Shown piece by piece: positions 33,124 to 42,536 of a DNA stretch of 64,000 nucleotides (position 1 is the stretch's first letter; each line of letters begins with the position of its first letter). The notes beneath the pieces are model-generated. The model saw nothing but the letters and a program-made list of their open reading frames with translations. It had not been told where the DNA came from and ran no database searches. Made by a program: the position numbers and the translations under genes. The stretch comes from an uncultured Eubacteriales bacterium (lineage in GTDB: Bacteria > Bacillota > Clostridia > Peptostreptococcales > Anaerovoracaceae), in NCBI GenBank assembly GCA_902786355.1, contig CADABZ010000008.1, positions 1 to 64,000 on the forward strand, read 5' to 3'.

Positions 33124-33200
33124 ATATATCCCCTCCGGTCTGAGTTATTTTTGATTGTTGTTGCAAAATCAGGCGTCTGCCGCCCTAACTTCAGTATTAT

Positions 33201-33214
33201 AACACATTTGTGTT
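33201..33214. promoter_or_regulatory. Palindrome beside the TauE/SafE promoter -10
   Basis: AACACA and TGTGTT with a two-base centre lie next to the minus-strand TATAAT (33195-33201 region). Candidate operator for the exporter gene. Confidence 0.35.
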
Positions 33215-33347
33215 CGTACAGCACCTTCGCTTTCTGATTCTCTGCATGCTCCGCTTATGGTATAATATCTGCACATAGTGATGCATGACTTAATGCCGTC
33301 AGATCAGAGAGGAGGCAACTGGGATTCTTTCCCTGCTAACTGAAGAA

Positions 33348-34148
33348 ATGTCATCAGATACAGAACGCAAAGATCTGCTGGAAAAAACAGCAAAAAAAGT
33401 GAAAAAAGTAAAGAAAGGCGTGGACCGGAAGATAGATGATTATCTGGACGGTACATACGATCCGAAGGCTGTAGCACGCAAGGCAGGCGTCCGCGGCGCG
33501 GCGACTTCTCTTGTTGTTCTCTCGCTTCTGACCGGACTGGCTTTTTCCAACCCTGCAGATATTACGCAGAACCAGACCGGCGGTCCTGACTTCAATCAGG
33601 CACCTGTCGTTCTTGATATAGATGAGTTCGCCAACGCACCTGTTGACGATGATGATGAAGACAGCGATGAGCAGAAGGCAGTCAAACAAAGCTTCAGAGC
33701 ACGCTTCCGCCAGACGATCCTGTCTCTGCCTCAATCGGTCAGAATGATCTTCATAGTTCCTCTGTGGGCAGCAGGCACTGCGATCATGACATTGATCACT
33801 TTCCTGTGGAACACGCTGTTCGCTTCGCCGCTCGCAGGCTTTTTCGCTTCGCTGTTCGCAGGATTCGCTATACTCCTCGGACTCTTTACAGTCACAACGA
33901 AAGCACTCTTCCCGGACGTGCCGATCCGCAAGATCCTCACGAAGCGCAATATATTGATTCTCGGATGCCTCGCTCTGCTGCTGTCTGTCTTCGACGCAGC
34001 CGCACCAATGTACTGGCATCAGTATCCTCTGGCCGCCGCACTTCTCAAGCTGGTGCTCGGAGGCGGAGTGATAGGATATCTTTCCCACCGCATTGGAAAG
34101 CTCTTCTCCCTTGCAGGCATCAAGGGCCTTCCGCCGGAAGCGATCTGA
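33348..34148 (+). CDS. Hypothetical membrane protein with acidic loop
   Basis: 266 residues; family not recognised. A basic N-terminus with KKVKKVKKG repeats precedes one hydrophobic stretch (about 49-67). An extracellular or linker region with a strongly acidic run (PVDDDDEDSDEQ, about 101-112) follows. The C-terminal half has four to five membrane segments. The ribosome site is poor: GGAGG lies more than 30 bases upstream, beyond a small GGGA/TCCC hairpin. An in-frame stop just before ATG rules out a longer start. TGGTATAAT about 90 bases upstream is a likely extended -10. Expressed alone; function unknown. Confidence 0.65.
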   Translation: MSSDTERKDLLEKTAKKVKKVKKGVDRKIDDYLDGTYDPKAVARKAGVRGAATSLVVLSLLTGLAFSNPADITQNQTGGPDFNQAPVVLDIDEFANAPVDDDDEDSDEQKAVKQSFRARFRQTILSLPQSVRMIFIVPLWAAGTAIMTLITFLWNTLFASPLAGFFASLFAGFAILLGLFTVTTKALFPDVPIRKILTKRNILILGCLALLLSVFDAAAPMYWHQYPLAAALLKLVLGGGVIGYLSHRIGKLFSLAGIKGLPPEAI

Positions 34149-34180
34149 AGAAATCTATCACCTCAATAGAACAATACAAA

Positions 34181-34217
34181 AGCGCTCTTGCGGTCATCAT
34201 TCGCAGGAGCGCTTTTT
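34181..34217. terminator. Bidirectional terminator
   Basis: AGCGCTCTTGCG (34181-34192) pairs with CGCAGGAGCGCT (34202-34213). The plus reading ends in TTTTT and the minus reading in TTTT. It lies between converging genes. Confidence 0.92.
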
Positions 34218-34232
34218 CGCTGAAGTTATCTT

Positions 34233-34652
34233 CTATTTCCGGTCTGCCTTTGCTCCGAGCGTGTTCGCTGTTCTCTCGAATATTGCAGAGTAGTAAGATC
34301 TTCCCGTTTCCTTTCTCTTGTTGATAAAATACGGGAGCCTGTTCCATGCCATAGACGGCGCTCCGACGAGCGGCAGATACAGCGGCCCCAGAATAAGGGA
34401 CTGTATCGTGTGCCCGTATTCGTGGTCGATCAGGAAGTCACTGCTTTCCTCAGGCACGAATATGAACTTGCCAAGCGACACGCCTCTGTCGCCGTCCCAC
34501 ACTGTAGCTGTCGCACCCCTGTAGCTGAAATGCTCGTTTCTGCGGTGCTTCATATACAGCAAGGCTCCTGCAAGCGTCTGTGGCAGCCCCCAGGTCCACT
34601 GGAGGGCACTATATCCGGCTTTTTTGAGTTTTACTGCGGTCTCTTTCTTCAT
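34233..34652 (-). CDS. Hypothetical protein with HEYGH zinc motif
   Basis: 139 residues; family not recognised by name. HEYGH (77-81) fits the HExxH zinc-peptidase motif and is followed by TIQSLILGPLYLPLVGAPS, a hydrophobic segment, and FERTANTLGAK, where Glu126 could be a third metal ligand. The N-terminal 35 residues include a basic/hydrophobic segment that may touch the membrane. It lies 15 bases after mscS and two genes after tagD on the same strand. A small membrane-associated metallopeptidase is possible, but no activity is known. Confidence 0.7.
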   Translation of the reverse strand: MKKETAVKLKKAGYSALQWTWGLPQTLAGALLYMKHRRNEHFSYRGATATVWDGDRGVSLGKFIFVPEESSDFLIDHEYGHTIQSLILGPLYLPLVGAPSMAWNRLPYFINKRKETGRSYYSAIFERTANTLGAKADRK

Positions 34653-34667
34653 AGCGTCCGGATGCTG

Positions 34668-35498
34668 CTAGTTGCTGACTTTTACCGGTGTTGAAGGTCC
34701 TGCGATCTCAGCATGTCCGAGAGCGGTCGGGATCTCGCGCATCAGTTCAAAATACAGATCCCAGTAATCAGCGGTCTCGCACCATACACGTACAGTGTAT
34801 TCAAGTCCGCCCGGGATGCCTGCTACAGGCTGGACTTCCGGAGCCGGATCTGCCATAGCCTTGTCGGATGCGACAATGACCTTCATGATGGTTGCCTGGA
34901 CCTTCTTGATCGGCTCTGAGCCTGCTATGTTGAATGTCAGGTCTACACGCCTGAGGTCTTCACTGCTGCAGTTTGAGATATTGGAGTTCATGAGAGTACC
35001 GTTCGGGATCGATACAGTCTTGTTGTCCACTGTGTTGAGGACTGTATAGAATGTCGAGATGCTCTTGACTGTGCCTTCTTCTCCTCCGGCGATTATATAG
35101 TCACCGACATTGAAAGGTCTGAAGACAAGGAGCATGATACCGCCTGCCAGATTGCTCAGAGAGCCCTGCAGTGCCATACCGACTGCTACGCCTGCCGATG
35201 CGAGCACCGTAATGACCGATGCCATAGGTACGCCCAGCTCGCTGATGATCGCTACGACAAGCACTATGTACAGGACCGCCTTGATTATATTCCTGATGTA
35301 AGTGCGTGCTGTGGCGTCGAGCTTGCTTGCAGCCTGCATCTTGTCCACTACCTTCATGAGTTTGCCGATGATGAACTTACCTATGCAGTAGATAAGGATC
35401 GCGATCAGTATTTTGACTCCTGCCGATGTGCAGAGTTCGACAAGCTTGTCGAGAAATGCATCCATCCTGCTCACCTGAGCTGCCAGTTCATTATTCAT
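34668..35498 (-). CDS. Small-conductance mechanosensitive channel (MscS family)
   Basis: 276 residues, close to classical MscS (286). Three N-terminal membrane helices are followed by the pore helix and vestibule sequence: VLASAGVAVGMALQGSLSNLAGG matches the Ala/Gly-packed TM3, and PFNVGDYI starts the beta domain. IPNGTLMNSNISN is the conserved middle motif. It releases osmolytes on hypo-osmotic shock. It sits 15 bases after tagD and 15 before the HEYGH protein gene, making a compact three-gene unit. Confidence 0.93.
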   Translation of the reverse strand: MNNELAAQVSRMDAFLDKLVELCTSAGVKILIAILIYCIGKFIIGKLMKVVDKMQAASKLDATARTYIRNIIKAVLYIVLVVAIISELGVPMASVITVLASAGVAVGMALQGSLSNLAGGIMLLVFRPFNVGDYIIAGGEEGTVKSISTFYTVLNTVDNKTVSIPNGTLMNSNISNCSSEDLRRVDLTFNIAGSEPIKKVQATIMKVIVASDKAMADPAPEVQPVAGIPGGLEYTVRVWCETADYWDLYFELMREIPTALGHAEIAGPSTPVKVSN

Positions 35499-35513
35499 TA
35501 GATTTCCCCCTCT

Positions 35514-35969
35514 CTATTTGCCCGGATCAGTATTGATCTCATCATGTGATGTCTTTGATTCGCCGTCCACAGCGTTGGCATCATAGAGATCTTTCTTGAT
35601 CTGACTGCTGCTGATCTCCGGTGTCCTTGGAAGGTAGACGACTTCGACTCCTTCTTCTTTGAGGAAATCGAACTTGCCTTCCCAGTCATCGCCTATTACA
35701 AAAGTATCGATATGATACTCTTTCATGTCTGAACGTTTCTGTTCCCAGTTCTCCTCCGGTATGACCAGATCGACGTATCTGATCGCCTCGACGAGAGCTT
35801 TGCGCTGTTCATATGTAAAATAGCATTTCTTTCTCTTGGCGTTCCAGTTGAACTCATCGGTCGAGATAGCAACTATAAGGTAGTCACCAAGCGCCTTGGC
35901 TCTCCTGAGCAGATTGATATGTCCGTAGTGGAGCAGATCATAGGTACCGTACGTTATTACCTTCTTCAT
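35514..35969 (-). CDS. tagD: Glycerol-3-phosphate cytidylyltransferase
   Basis: 151 residues. Nucleotidyltransferase motif GTYDLLHYGHINLL has the HxGH pair at His14/His17, and the second motif is RTPEISSSQI. The tyrosine/tryptophan-rich NWNAKRKKCYFTYEQR segment is typical of TagD/TarD. It makes CDP-glycerol for teichoic acid or another glycerol-phosphate polymer. The C-terminal tail from about residue 125 is an extra charged extension. No other teichoic-acid gene is in the window. A TATAAT at 36014-36019 (minus) is the likely -10. Confidence 0.92.
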   Translation of the reverse strand: MKKVITYGTYDLLHYGHINLLRRAKALGDYLIVAISTDEFNWNAKRKKCYFTYEQRKALVEAIRYVDLVIPEENWEQKRSDMKEYHIDTFVIGDDWEGKFDFLKEEGVEVVYLPRTPEISSSQIKKDLYDANAVDGESKTSHDEINTDPGK

Positions 35970-36026
35970 ATATACTGTTCTCCCCTGTTATTATTGTATA
36001 GCCTAACTATTAAATTATAACACAGA

Positions 36027-36057
36027 ACTGCTGCATGGTGAATTACCATGCAGCAGT
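36027..36057. terminator. Perfect 13-bp inverted repeat, probable terminator of the EFR1 gene
   Basis: ACTGCTGCATGGT (36027-36039) and ACCATGCAGCAGT (36045-36057) flank a five-base loop. T tracts are modest on both strands. It lies 30 bases after the EFR1-gene stop and just before the tagD promoter. Confidence 0.65.
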
Positions 36058-36088
36058 CTGTTTCTTACATATTATTATCTTTCTGCTG

Positions 36089-36868
36089 TCAGAATGAGAT
36101 GATCTCCTGGTTGAGATCGTCCACTGTTACGTTGACATTGTGATAACGCTCTCTCTTAGCGGTGATCTTGCCGAAGTTGATTGCTTCCTTAGGGCAGTAC
36201 TGTACGCATGCGCAGCATGAGATGCACTTGTCGCCGAATACTACAGCCTTGCCGACGTACCTGATATTCTCTGTCGGGCAGACCTTGGCGCAGGTTCCGC
36301 ACATGATGCAGTTGTCATTGGCTTTGAGAGTCTGTCCCTTTTTGCGGGCGATCTGAGGCCATGCAGCATGCTCAGCTTTGTTGATGATGGCCTTTGACAG
36401 TTTCTTCTTAGTTACCACCTTATTCATGACATCTCTTGCGATCCTGTCTGCAAGATACTCGGATCTTGCCTGAGCTTCCTTGGCGCCCATCTTAGGCAGC
36501 ATCAGATCATGAGGGAAGAGCCATATGCATGTGCACTGATGTGTCACAACTGCCCAGTATTTGAGAGGGATGATGGAATTGATCTTGCTGAGTCCTTCTC
36601 CCTTATATGCTGCACACTGTCCGATTCCGAATGTATATGCGTCAGGGCTTACCTTGATATCTCTGATGTATCTCTCAACATGTCCCGGAAGTCCGCCACC
36701 ATAGCACGGGACTATGAAGCCTACTCTCTTGGCCTCTCTTACATCGGTAACTGCAGGATATTTTCTCATCATGATGATGTCAGTGTCCCCGAGCTTTCTG
36801 GCTATGTTCTTCGCCATATCCAGACAGTTGCCTGTTCCTGAATAACAGAAAATCACGTTCTCTTTCAT
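36089..36868 (-). CDS. EFR1-family flavodoxin/ferredoxin fusion
   Basis: 259 residues. An N-terminal flavodoxin-like FMN-binding fold (YSGTGNCLDMAKNIA, then FIVPCYGGGLPGHV) is joined to a C-terminal pair of 4Fe-4S clusters, CIMCGTCAKVCP and CISCCACVQYCP. This matches the EFR1 electron carriers found in Clostridia. It probably moves electrons among ferredoxin-dependent enzymes such as the Ior complex in this window. Single-gene unit; the partner reductase is unknown. Confidence 0.88.
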   Translation of the reverse strand: MKENVIFCYSGTGNCLDMAKNIARKLGDTDIIMMRKYPAVTDVREAKRVGFIVPCYGGGLPGHVERYIRDIKVSPDAYTFGIGQCAAYKGEGLSKINSIIPLKYWAVVTHQCTCIWLFPHDLMLPKMGAKEAQARSEYLADRIARDVMNKVVTKKKLSKAIINKAEHAAWPQIARKKGQTLKANDNCIMCGTCAKVCPTENIRYVGKAVVFGDKCISCCACVQYCPKEAINFGKITAKRERYHNVNVTVDDLNQEIISF

Positions 36869-36964
36869 TATTCTTTCTCCTCTTATATTTAACAGATGGT
36901 TATTATCATCGTATATCTACCGCTATCAATTATATTGATTTTACAGGAGCTGCGCAATAGCACT

Positions 36965-36994
36965 TAAAAACGCGGGAGTTATATTTCCCGCGTT
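36965..36994 (-). terminator. Terminator of the ATP synthase operon
   Basis: AACGCGGGA (36969-36977) pairs with TCCCGCGTT (36986-36994). The minus reading ends in TTTTTAAG, 19 bases past the atpC stop. Confidence 0.93.
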
Positions 36995-37012
36995 TCAGTC
37001 TTCCGTATAGTG

Positions 37013-37456
37013 TTATAATCTGTGTTTCCGGGTCGCTCCCTGGATACGGCTGAGAGCTCTTGACAGCTCAGCTTCGACCATAGCGTGATCTCTGTTGCTG
37101 TTGGTCCGCCTGAGCTTTTCTCTGGCTTTTTCTTCAGCTCTTCTTGCTCTCGCCTCGTCGATATCTTCCGGACGTTCAGCTGTATCAACAAGGATCATGA
37201 CTTCACCATTCTCGACTTTGAGAAGTCCGTATGACACGATGATCTCCTGTCTGCCATTAAGGCCCGCCTTATCCGCATCTTCGCCGGAAGGCTCGAACTC
37301 AAGCACGCCGGGAACTACGGCCATAATAACATTGGAGTGCTGAGCAAGTATCCCGACGCTGCCTTCTGTTGTAGGCAGTGTGACACTCAGCGCTTTGCCG
37401 TCATATACCATATGATCGCTGGCCATTATCTGAAGTAAGAATGTATTGCCGCTCAT
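37013..37456 (-). CDS. atpC: F-type ATP synthase epsilon subunit
   Basis: 147 residues. N-terminal beta-sandwich with LPTTEGSVGILAQHSNVIMAV and the central rotor-binding GLLKVENGEVMILVDTAER, then a C-terminal helical hairpin (RARRAEEKAREKLRR). It couples and regulates rotation together with gamma. Normal length, last gene of the operon, 21 bases after atpD and just before the operon terminator. Confidence 0.95.
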   Translation of the reverse strand: MSGNTFLLQIMASDHMVYDGKALSVTLPTTEGSVGILAQHSNVIMAVVPGVLEFEPSGEDADKAGLNGRQEIIVSYGLLKVENGEVMILVDTAERPEDIDEARARRAEEKAREKLRRTNSNRDHAMVEAELSRALSRIQGATRKHRL

Positions 37457-37477
37457 GATCTCCTGTCTCTGAAGGCG

Positions 37478-38899
<1,422 letters not shown>

Positions 38900-39799
38900 T
38901 TATCTTTTCTTTTTCCTGAGGCTGCGTGCTCCGGAAGATACCTCTGTTATCTCCTGAGTGATAGCATTCTGCCTCAGATGGTTATACTCAAGTTCGAGTC
39001 TTGCCAGAAGCTCGCTGGCGTTGTCATTGGCCGCATCCATAGCCATCATTCTTGCATTCTGCTCTGATGAATAGCTGTTGACCAGTGCAGAGTAGATATA
39101 GCCGCCCATATAGGATATCAGGCTGCTTTCAAGCACTGTCTCTACATCCGGCTCGAATTCAAAGACTGTGGATGCATCACTTGCAGTCTCCTCTCCTTTC
39201 GGAACGAAATCATCCTTGTCAAAAGGAAGGATCCTGTCACATCTCGTATTGCCTGCGCCCAGGCCGCCGGAGAATTCTGTATAGCATACATATATACGGT
39301 CGAATTCTCTCTTGTCAAAATCTTCCAGAAGCTCCTCTGTGATATCGCGCGCCATGGCAAGCGACGGAACGTTCATCGAATGCTCGAAGCTCAGTTCCAC
39401 GTTAGTGCCGTGGTTCCTGAAATATCTCCAGCCGTAATCTCCGACTACATACATTTCATATGCATCACTCATGTCAGCCTTGGCGAGAGCCTCTCTGATG
39501 ACATTCTGGTTATATGAACCAGCCAGGCCCTTGTCTCCTGTGATGACGAGGATGGCGTTCCTGCCGCCCTTTACATTATCATCGACATTCGGATCAAAAT
39601 ACCTGTTTCTGGCATCCGCACTGACAGCGAACATTCTTCGTATCTCACGTCTGAGCAGACTGAAATATGGTCTGACCTGCTCAGCGTCCCGCCTGGCTTT
39701 ACGCATCTTGGTCGAAGAGATCAGATACATGGCATTCGTGATCTTCTGTGTATCACTGACGCTTTTTATTCTGTTTTTTATCTCCTTGGTCGATGCCAT
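38900..39799 (-). CDS. atpG: F-type ATP synthase gamma subunit
   Basis: 299 residues. The N-terminal helix KEIKNRIKSVSDTQKITNAM and the C-terminal RQNAITQEITEVSSGA form the rotor coiled coil. The Rossmann-like middle has VITGDKGLAGSYN. It is slightly longer than usual in the middle (about 200-215, an acidic FVPKGEETASDAS stretch). The C-terminus ends in a basic RSLRKKKR tail. Placed between atpA and atpD as normal. Confidence 0.96.
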   Translation of the reverse strand: MASTKEIKNRIKSVSDTQKITNAMYLISSTKMRKARRDAEQVRPYFSLLRREIRRMFAVSADARNRYFDPNVDDNVKGGRNAILVITGDKGLAGSYNQNVIREALAKADMSDAYEMYVVGDYGWRYFRNHGTNVELSFEHSMNVPSLAMARDITEELLEDFDKREFDRIYVCYTEFSGGLGAGNTRCDRILPFDKDDFVPKGEETASDASTVFEFEPDVETVLESSLISYMGGYIYSALVNSYSSEQNARMMAMDAANDNASELLARLELEYNHLRQNAITQEITEVSSGARSLRKKKR

Positions 39800-39823
39800 C
39801 TGTCCTCCGGATCTGAACCGTCT

Positions 39824-41563
39824 TTACTGCCATTTTGTGCGGTATTTTGCAGAAATATCTATTATCTCCTGCTTTAGATCGTCATCAAGCACGCCTGTGC
39901 TGTCGATCCTTGTGCAAATATCCTGATGAGCTGTCTCAAACTCCTCGATCAGCCCTTCTATGAACGGTGTGACCTTATCAACATCAAGACCTTTCATAGT
40001 ATGAGCCAGAGCCATTACGAGAGTGATGACCTGCTCGTGCTGTGACTTAGGATGATACTGCTTCTGGCGCAGCATTCTCATAAGGCCCGCGCCGTATTCG
40101 AGCTGGGATCTTGTCTGCTCGTCAAGGTCTGAAGCGAACTGTGTGAAGACCTCCATCTCGCGGTACTGTGCCAGATCGATCCTGAGTGTTCCCGTAGCTT
40201 TCTTCATGGCCTTGGTCTGTGCCGCTCCGCCTACACGGGATACTGACAGTCCTACGTTAACGGCCGGTCTCTGTCCTGCGAAGAAGAGATCAGACTCGAG
40301 GAATATCTGTCCGTCAGTGATCGAAATGATATTAGTAGGGATATATGCGGAAACGTCACCAGCCTGTGTCTCTACGATAGGAAGAGCTGTGATAGAGCCT
40401 CCTCCGATCTTGTCTGACAGTCTCGCAGCTCTCTCAAGAAGCCTTGAATGCAGGTAGAAAACGTCTCCAGGATATGCCTCACGTCCAGGCGATCTGTCAA
40501 GCAGCAGCGAAAGCGCACGATATGCGACTGCGTGTTTTGACAGGTCATCATAGACGATAAGTACGTCCTTGCCCTTGTTCATGAAGTACTCAGCCATAGC
40601 GCATCCGGCATATGGTGCTATGTACTGCAGAGGTGCAGGCTCACTTGCGCTGGCACAAACTATGATGGAGTGATCCATCGCGCCATGCTTTTTGAGTGTC
40701 TGCTGTATCTGCACTACAGAAGAGTTCTTCTGACCTATAGCTACGTAAATAGTTATACAGTTCTTGCCGTTCTGATTGATCATAGCGTCTACAGCAATAG
40801 CAGTCTTTCCTGTCTGCCTGTCGCCTATGATCAGCTCTCTCTGACCCCTGCCTATAGGGAACATGGAGTCTATAGAGAAGATACCGGTCTCAAGTGGTGT
40901 GTCTACCGGCTGCCTGTCCATGATCGACGGTGCCGGAGTCTCGATCGGCATATAGCCTGAAGCCTCGATCTCGCCAAGTCCGTCGATAGGAACTCCCAGC
41001 GAGTCAACGACTCTGCCAAGGAATGCCTCGCCTACAGGTACACCTGCAGTCTTGCCTGTTCTTTTTACACTGGAGCCCTGTTCGACATTTTCGTCATCAT
41101 TGAAAAGAACGCAGCCGATCTCATCTGTACGGATGTCCTGGACCATTCCTCTGACTCCGTCAGTGAAAAGCAGGATCTCCCCGTATGTTGCCTGTCCGAG
41201 TCCTGTTACGGTAGCGATACCGTCACCGACAGTCTTGACTTCGCCGACCTGCTCTGCGAGAGCTGCCGGTGTCCACGAGCTGATCGTCTCCTTGAGGAGA
41301 GGAATAATGTTTCCGTTGGTCGCAGGCACTTTGACGAGTGTATCGCGGAGCTGACGGAATCTGCCTCCGACAGACCAGTCATAGATATCACTGCCGACCT
41401 CCATACGGAAACCGCCCGGGAAAGCCTTTGACTCGACCCATTCGATCGAAACATCGCTACCGTATTTCTTCTCTATGAATTTCTCAAATCTCGCGTACTG
41501 CTCCTTATTCGGCGCTACAGCCGAATAAATTTTAGCCGTGAGTATACTGATATCTGAGTTCAT
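39824..41563 (-). CDS. atpA: ATP synthase alpha subunit fused to a delta-subunit C-terminal domain
   Basis: 579 residues, about 70 more than normal. From residue 82 it is an ordinary alpha subunit: NIIPLLKETISSW is the N-terminal helix, GDRQTGKT (247-254) the Walker A, and SVSRVGGAAQ carries the arginine finger. The Walker A is offset by 78 from E. coli alpha. Residues 1-80 match the delta/OSCP C-terminal domain: ARFEKFIEKKYGSDVSIEW, then FPGGFRMEVGSDIYDWSV and GRFRQLRDTL, where delta has GG(i/l)..r.GD..iDgSv.grL..L. No atpH exists in the 59 bases before it. The fusion probably ties alpha directly to the b stalk. All three alpha copies would carry the domain unless it is removed. Confidence 0.9.
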   Translation of the reverse strand: MNSDISILTAKIYSAVAPNKEQYARFEKFIEKKYGSDVSIEWVESKAFPGGFRMEVGSDIYDWSVGGRFRQLRDTLVKVPATNGNIIPLLKETISSWTPAALAEQVGEVKTVGDGIATVTGLGQATYGEILLFTDGVRGMVQDIRTDEIGCVLFNDDENVEQGSSVKRTGKTAGVPVGEAFLGRVVDSLGVPIDGLGEIEASGYMPIETPAPSIMDRQPVDTPLETGIFSIDSMFPIGRGQRELIIGDRQTGKTAIAVDAMINQNGKNCITIYVAIGQKNSSVVQIQQTLKKHGAMDHSIIVCASASEPAPLQYIAPYAGCAMAEYFMNKGKDVLIVYDDLSKHAVAYRALSLLLDRSPGREAYPGDVFYLHSRLLERAARLSDKIGGGSITALPIVETQAGDVSAYIPTNIISITDGQIFLESDLFFAGQRPAVNVGLSVSRVGGAAQTKAMKKATGTLRIDLAQYREMEVFTQFASDLDEQTRSQLEYGAGLMRMLRQKQYHPKSQHEQVITLVMALAHTMKGLDVDKVTPFIEGLIEEFETAHQDICTRIDSTGVLDDDLKQEIIDISAKYRTKWQ

Positions 41564-41622
41564 ATATGACCTCTGTTTTCTGAATTATAAATAGTGCCTG
41601 AAGTGCTGTGCTGTCTGTCACA

Positions 41623-42108
41623 TCACTCTGCTTCTGCCGCATCAAGGAACTGATCGAAGGCATCCGAAGCGGACTGCTCGAGTGTGAGCTTTTCCATAGC
41701 GCCTGTGACCATATCTGTGATCTCCCTCTGTGCGGAAGCTATTATTTCTTCTTTCTCTCTGTTCGCCTCAACACGCGCATCGCTTACGATCTTCTCGGCA
41801 TCTTCCTTAGCCTGAGCAAGCTGACGATCACGCTGTGCTGCAACCTCCTGGTTCATCTTAGCCTTCTCGGCTCTGGTCTCTTCATCGAAAGTCCTTACCT
41901 TCTCGGCATAGACTTCCTTGCTGCTCTCTGCTTCATGGAGAGCTTCTTCTGCTTTGCTGTCCATATCCGCATAATACTCAGTCCTTTTGGCCATAAAATC
42001 TCTGACCGGTTTGTAGAGCAGGATATACAGAGCTCCGAAGAGGATGGTGAAGTTGAACAGGTGCAGCAAAATCTGCTGAAAATCTATATTAAGCGGTAAA
42101 CCTGTCAT
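41623..42108 (-). CDS. atpF: F-type ATP synthase b subunit
   Basis: 161 residues, normal length. One N-terminal membrane helix (about 10-32) and the family motif YKPVRDFMAKR are followed by a long charged helix that dimerises as the peripheral stalk. The C-terminus ends in DAFDQFLDAAEAE without any fused delta domain, unlike the mycobacterial b-delta fusion. It should dock on the delta-like domain carried by the alpha subunit. It precedes atpA by 59 bases. Confidence 0.94.
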   Translation of the reverse strand: MTGLPLNIDFQQILLHLFNFTILFGALYILLYKPVRDFMAKRTEYYADMDSKAEEALHEAESSKEVYAEKVRTFDEETRAEKAKMNQEVAAQRDRQLAQAKEDAEKIVSDARVEANREKEEIIASAQREITDMVTGAMEKLTLEQSASDAFDQFLDAAEAE

Positions 42109-42136
42109 CTCTTATATCTCCATCTGTTGTCGCTTA

Positions 42137-42517
42137 CTACAATACGAATATTATCAGGATTACAACGAGCAGCGCATAGATGATCGCCGTCTCGATAAAT
42201 ACAAGTCCCAGCATGAAATTCGTACGTATCTTACCGTCTGCTTCAGGCTGACGTGAAATACCCTCTGCAGCCTTACCTCCGGAAATACCCATTCCGATAC
42301 CACCGCCGCATGCTGCAAGTCCGATAGCAATACCGGAAGCGATAGCCTTAAGTCCTGTTGTGTTGTCAGCTGCAGCTGCAACTGTCTCAGTCTGAGCTGC
42401 TGTACCTGCACTGTCTCCTGTAGCGGCGAATGCTCCAACCGTAGCGATCATGCCCATGATCAGGATAACTGCACCGAGTACGATAGCGAGTCTTGCCAGT
42501 TTCTTTGAGTTAGCCAT
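42137..42517 (-). CDS. atpE: F-type ATP synthase c subunit with signal-like N-terminal extension
   Basis: 126 residues against the usual 75-90. Residues 56-126 are the two-helix c subunit with the loop SRQPEADGKI (Arg89-Gln-Pro) and the ion-binding Glu109 in VFIETAIIY. The Gln of known Na+ c rings is replaced by Met76 (GIGMG). Residues 1-55 add a basic start, a hydrophobic stretch (LAIVLGAVILIMGMIATVGA) and an Ala/Thr-rich segment resembling a cleavable signal peptide. GGAGG nine bases before ATG confirms this start. Ion specificity is uncertain. Confidence 0.93.
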   Translation of the reverse strand: MANSKKLARLAIVLGAVILIMGMIATVGAFAATGDSAGTAAQTETVAAAADNTTGLKAIASGIAIGLAACGGGIGMGISGGKAAEGISRQPEADGKIRTNFMLGLVFIETAIIYALLVVILIIFVL

Positions 42518-42536
42518 TTTCAGTTTCCTCCGTTGA

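Noticed and set aside
41564-41622. A frameshifted or hidden atpH between atpF and atpA
   Set aside because: Only 59 bases lie between the genes and no other frame encodes delta-like sequence; the delta N-terminal domain is truly missing at this locus.
42137-42517. A sodium-type ATP synthase ring
   Set aside because: The glutamate is present, but the Gln ligand of known Na+ rings is Met here, so ion specificity cannot be claimed from sequence.
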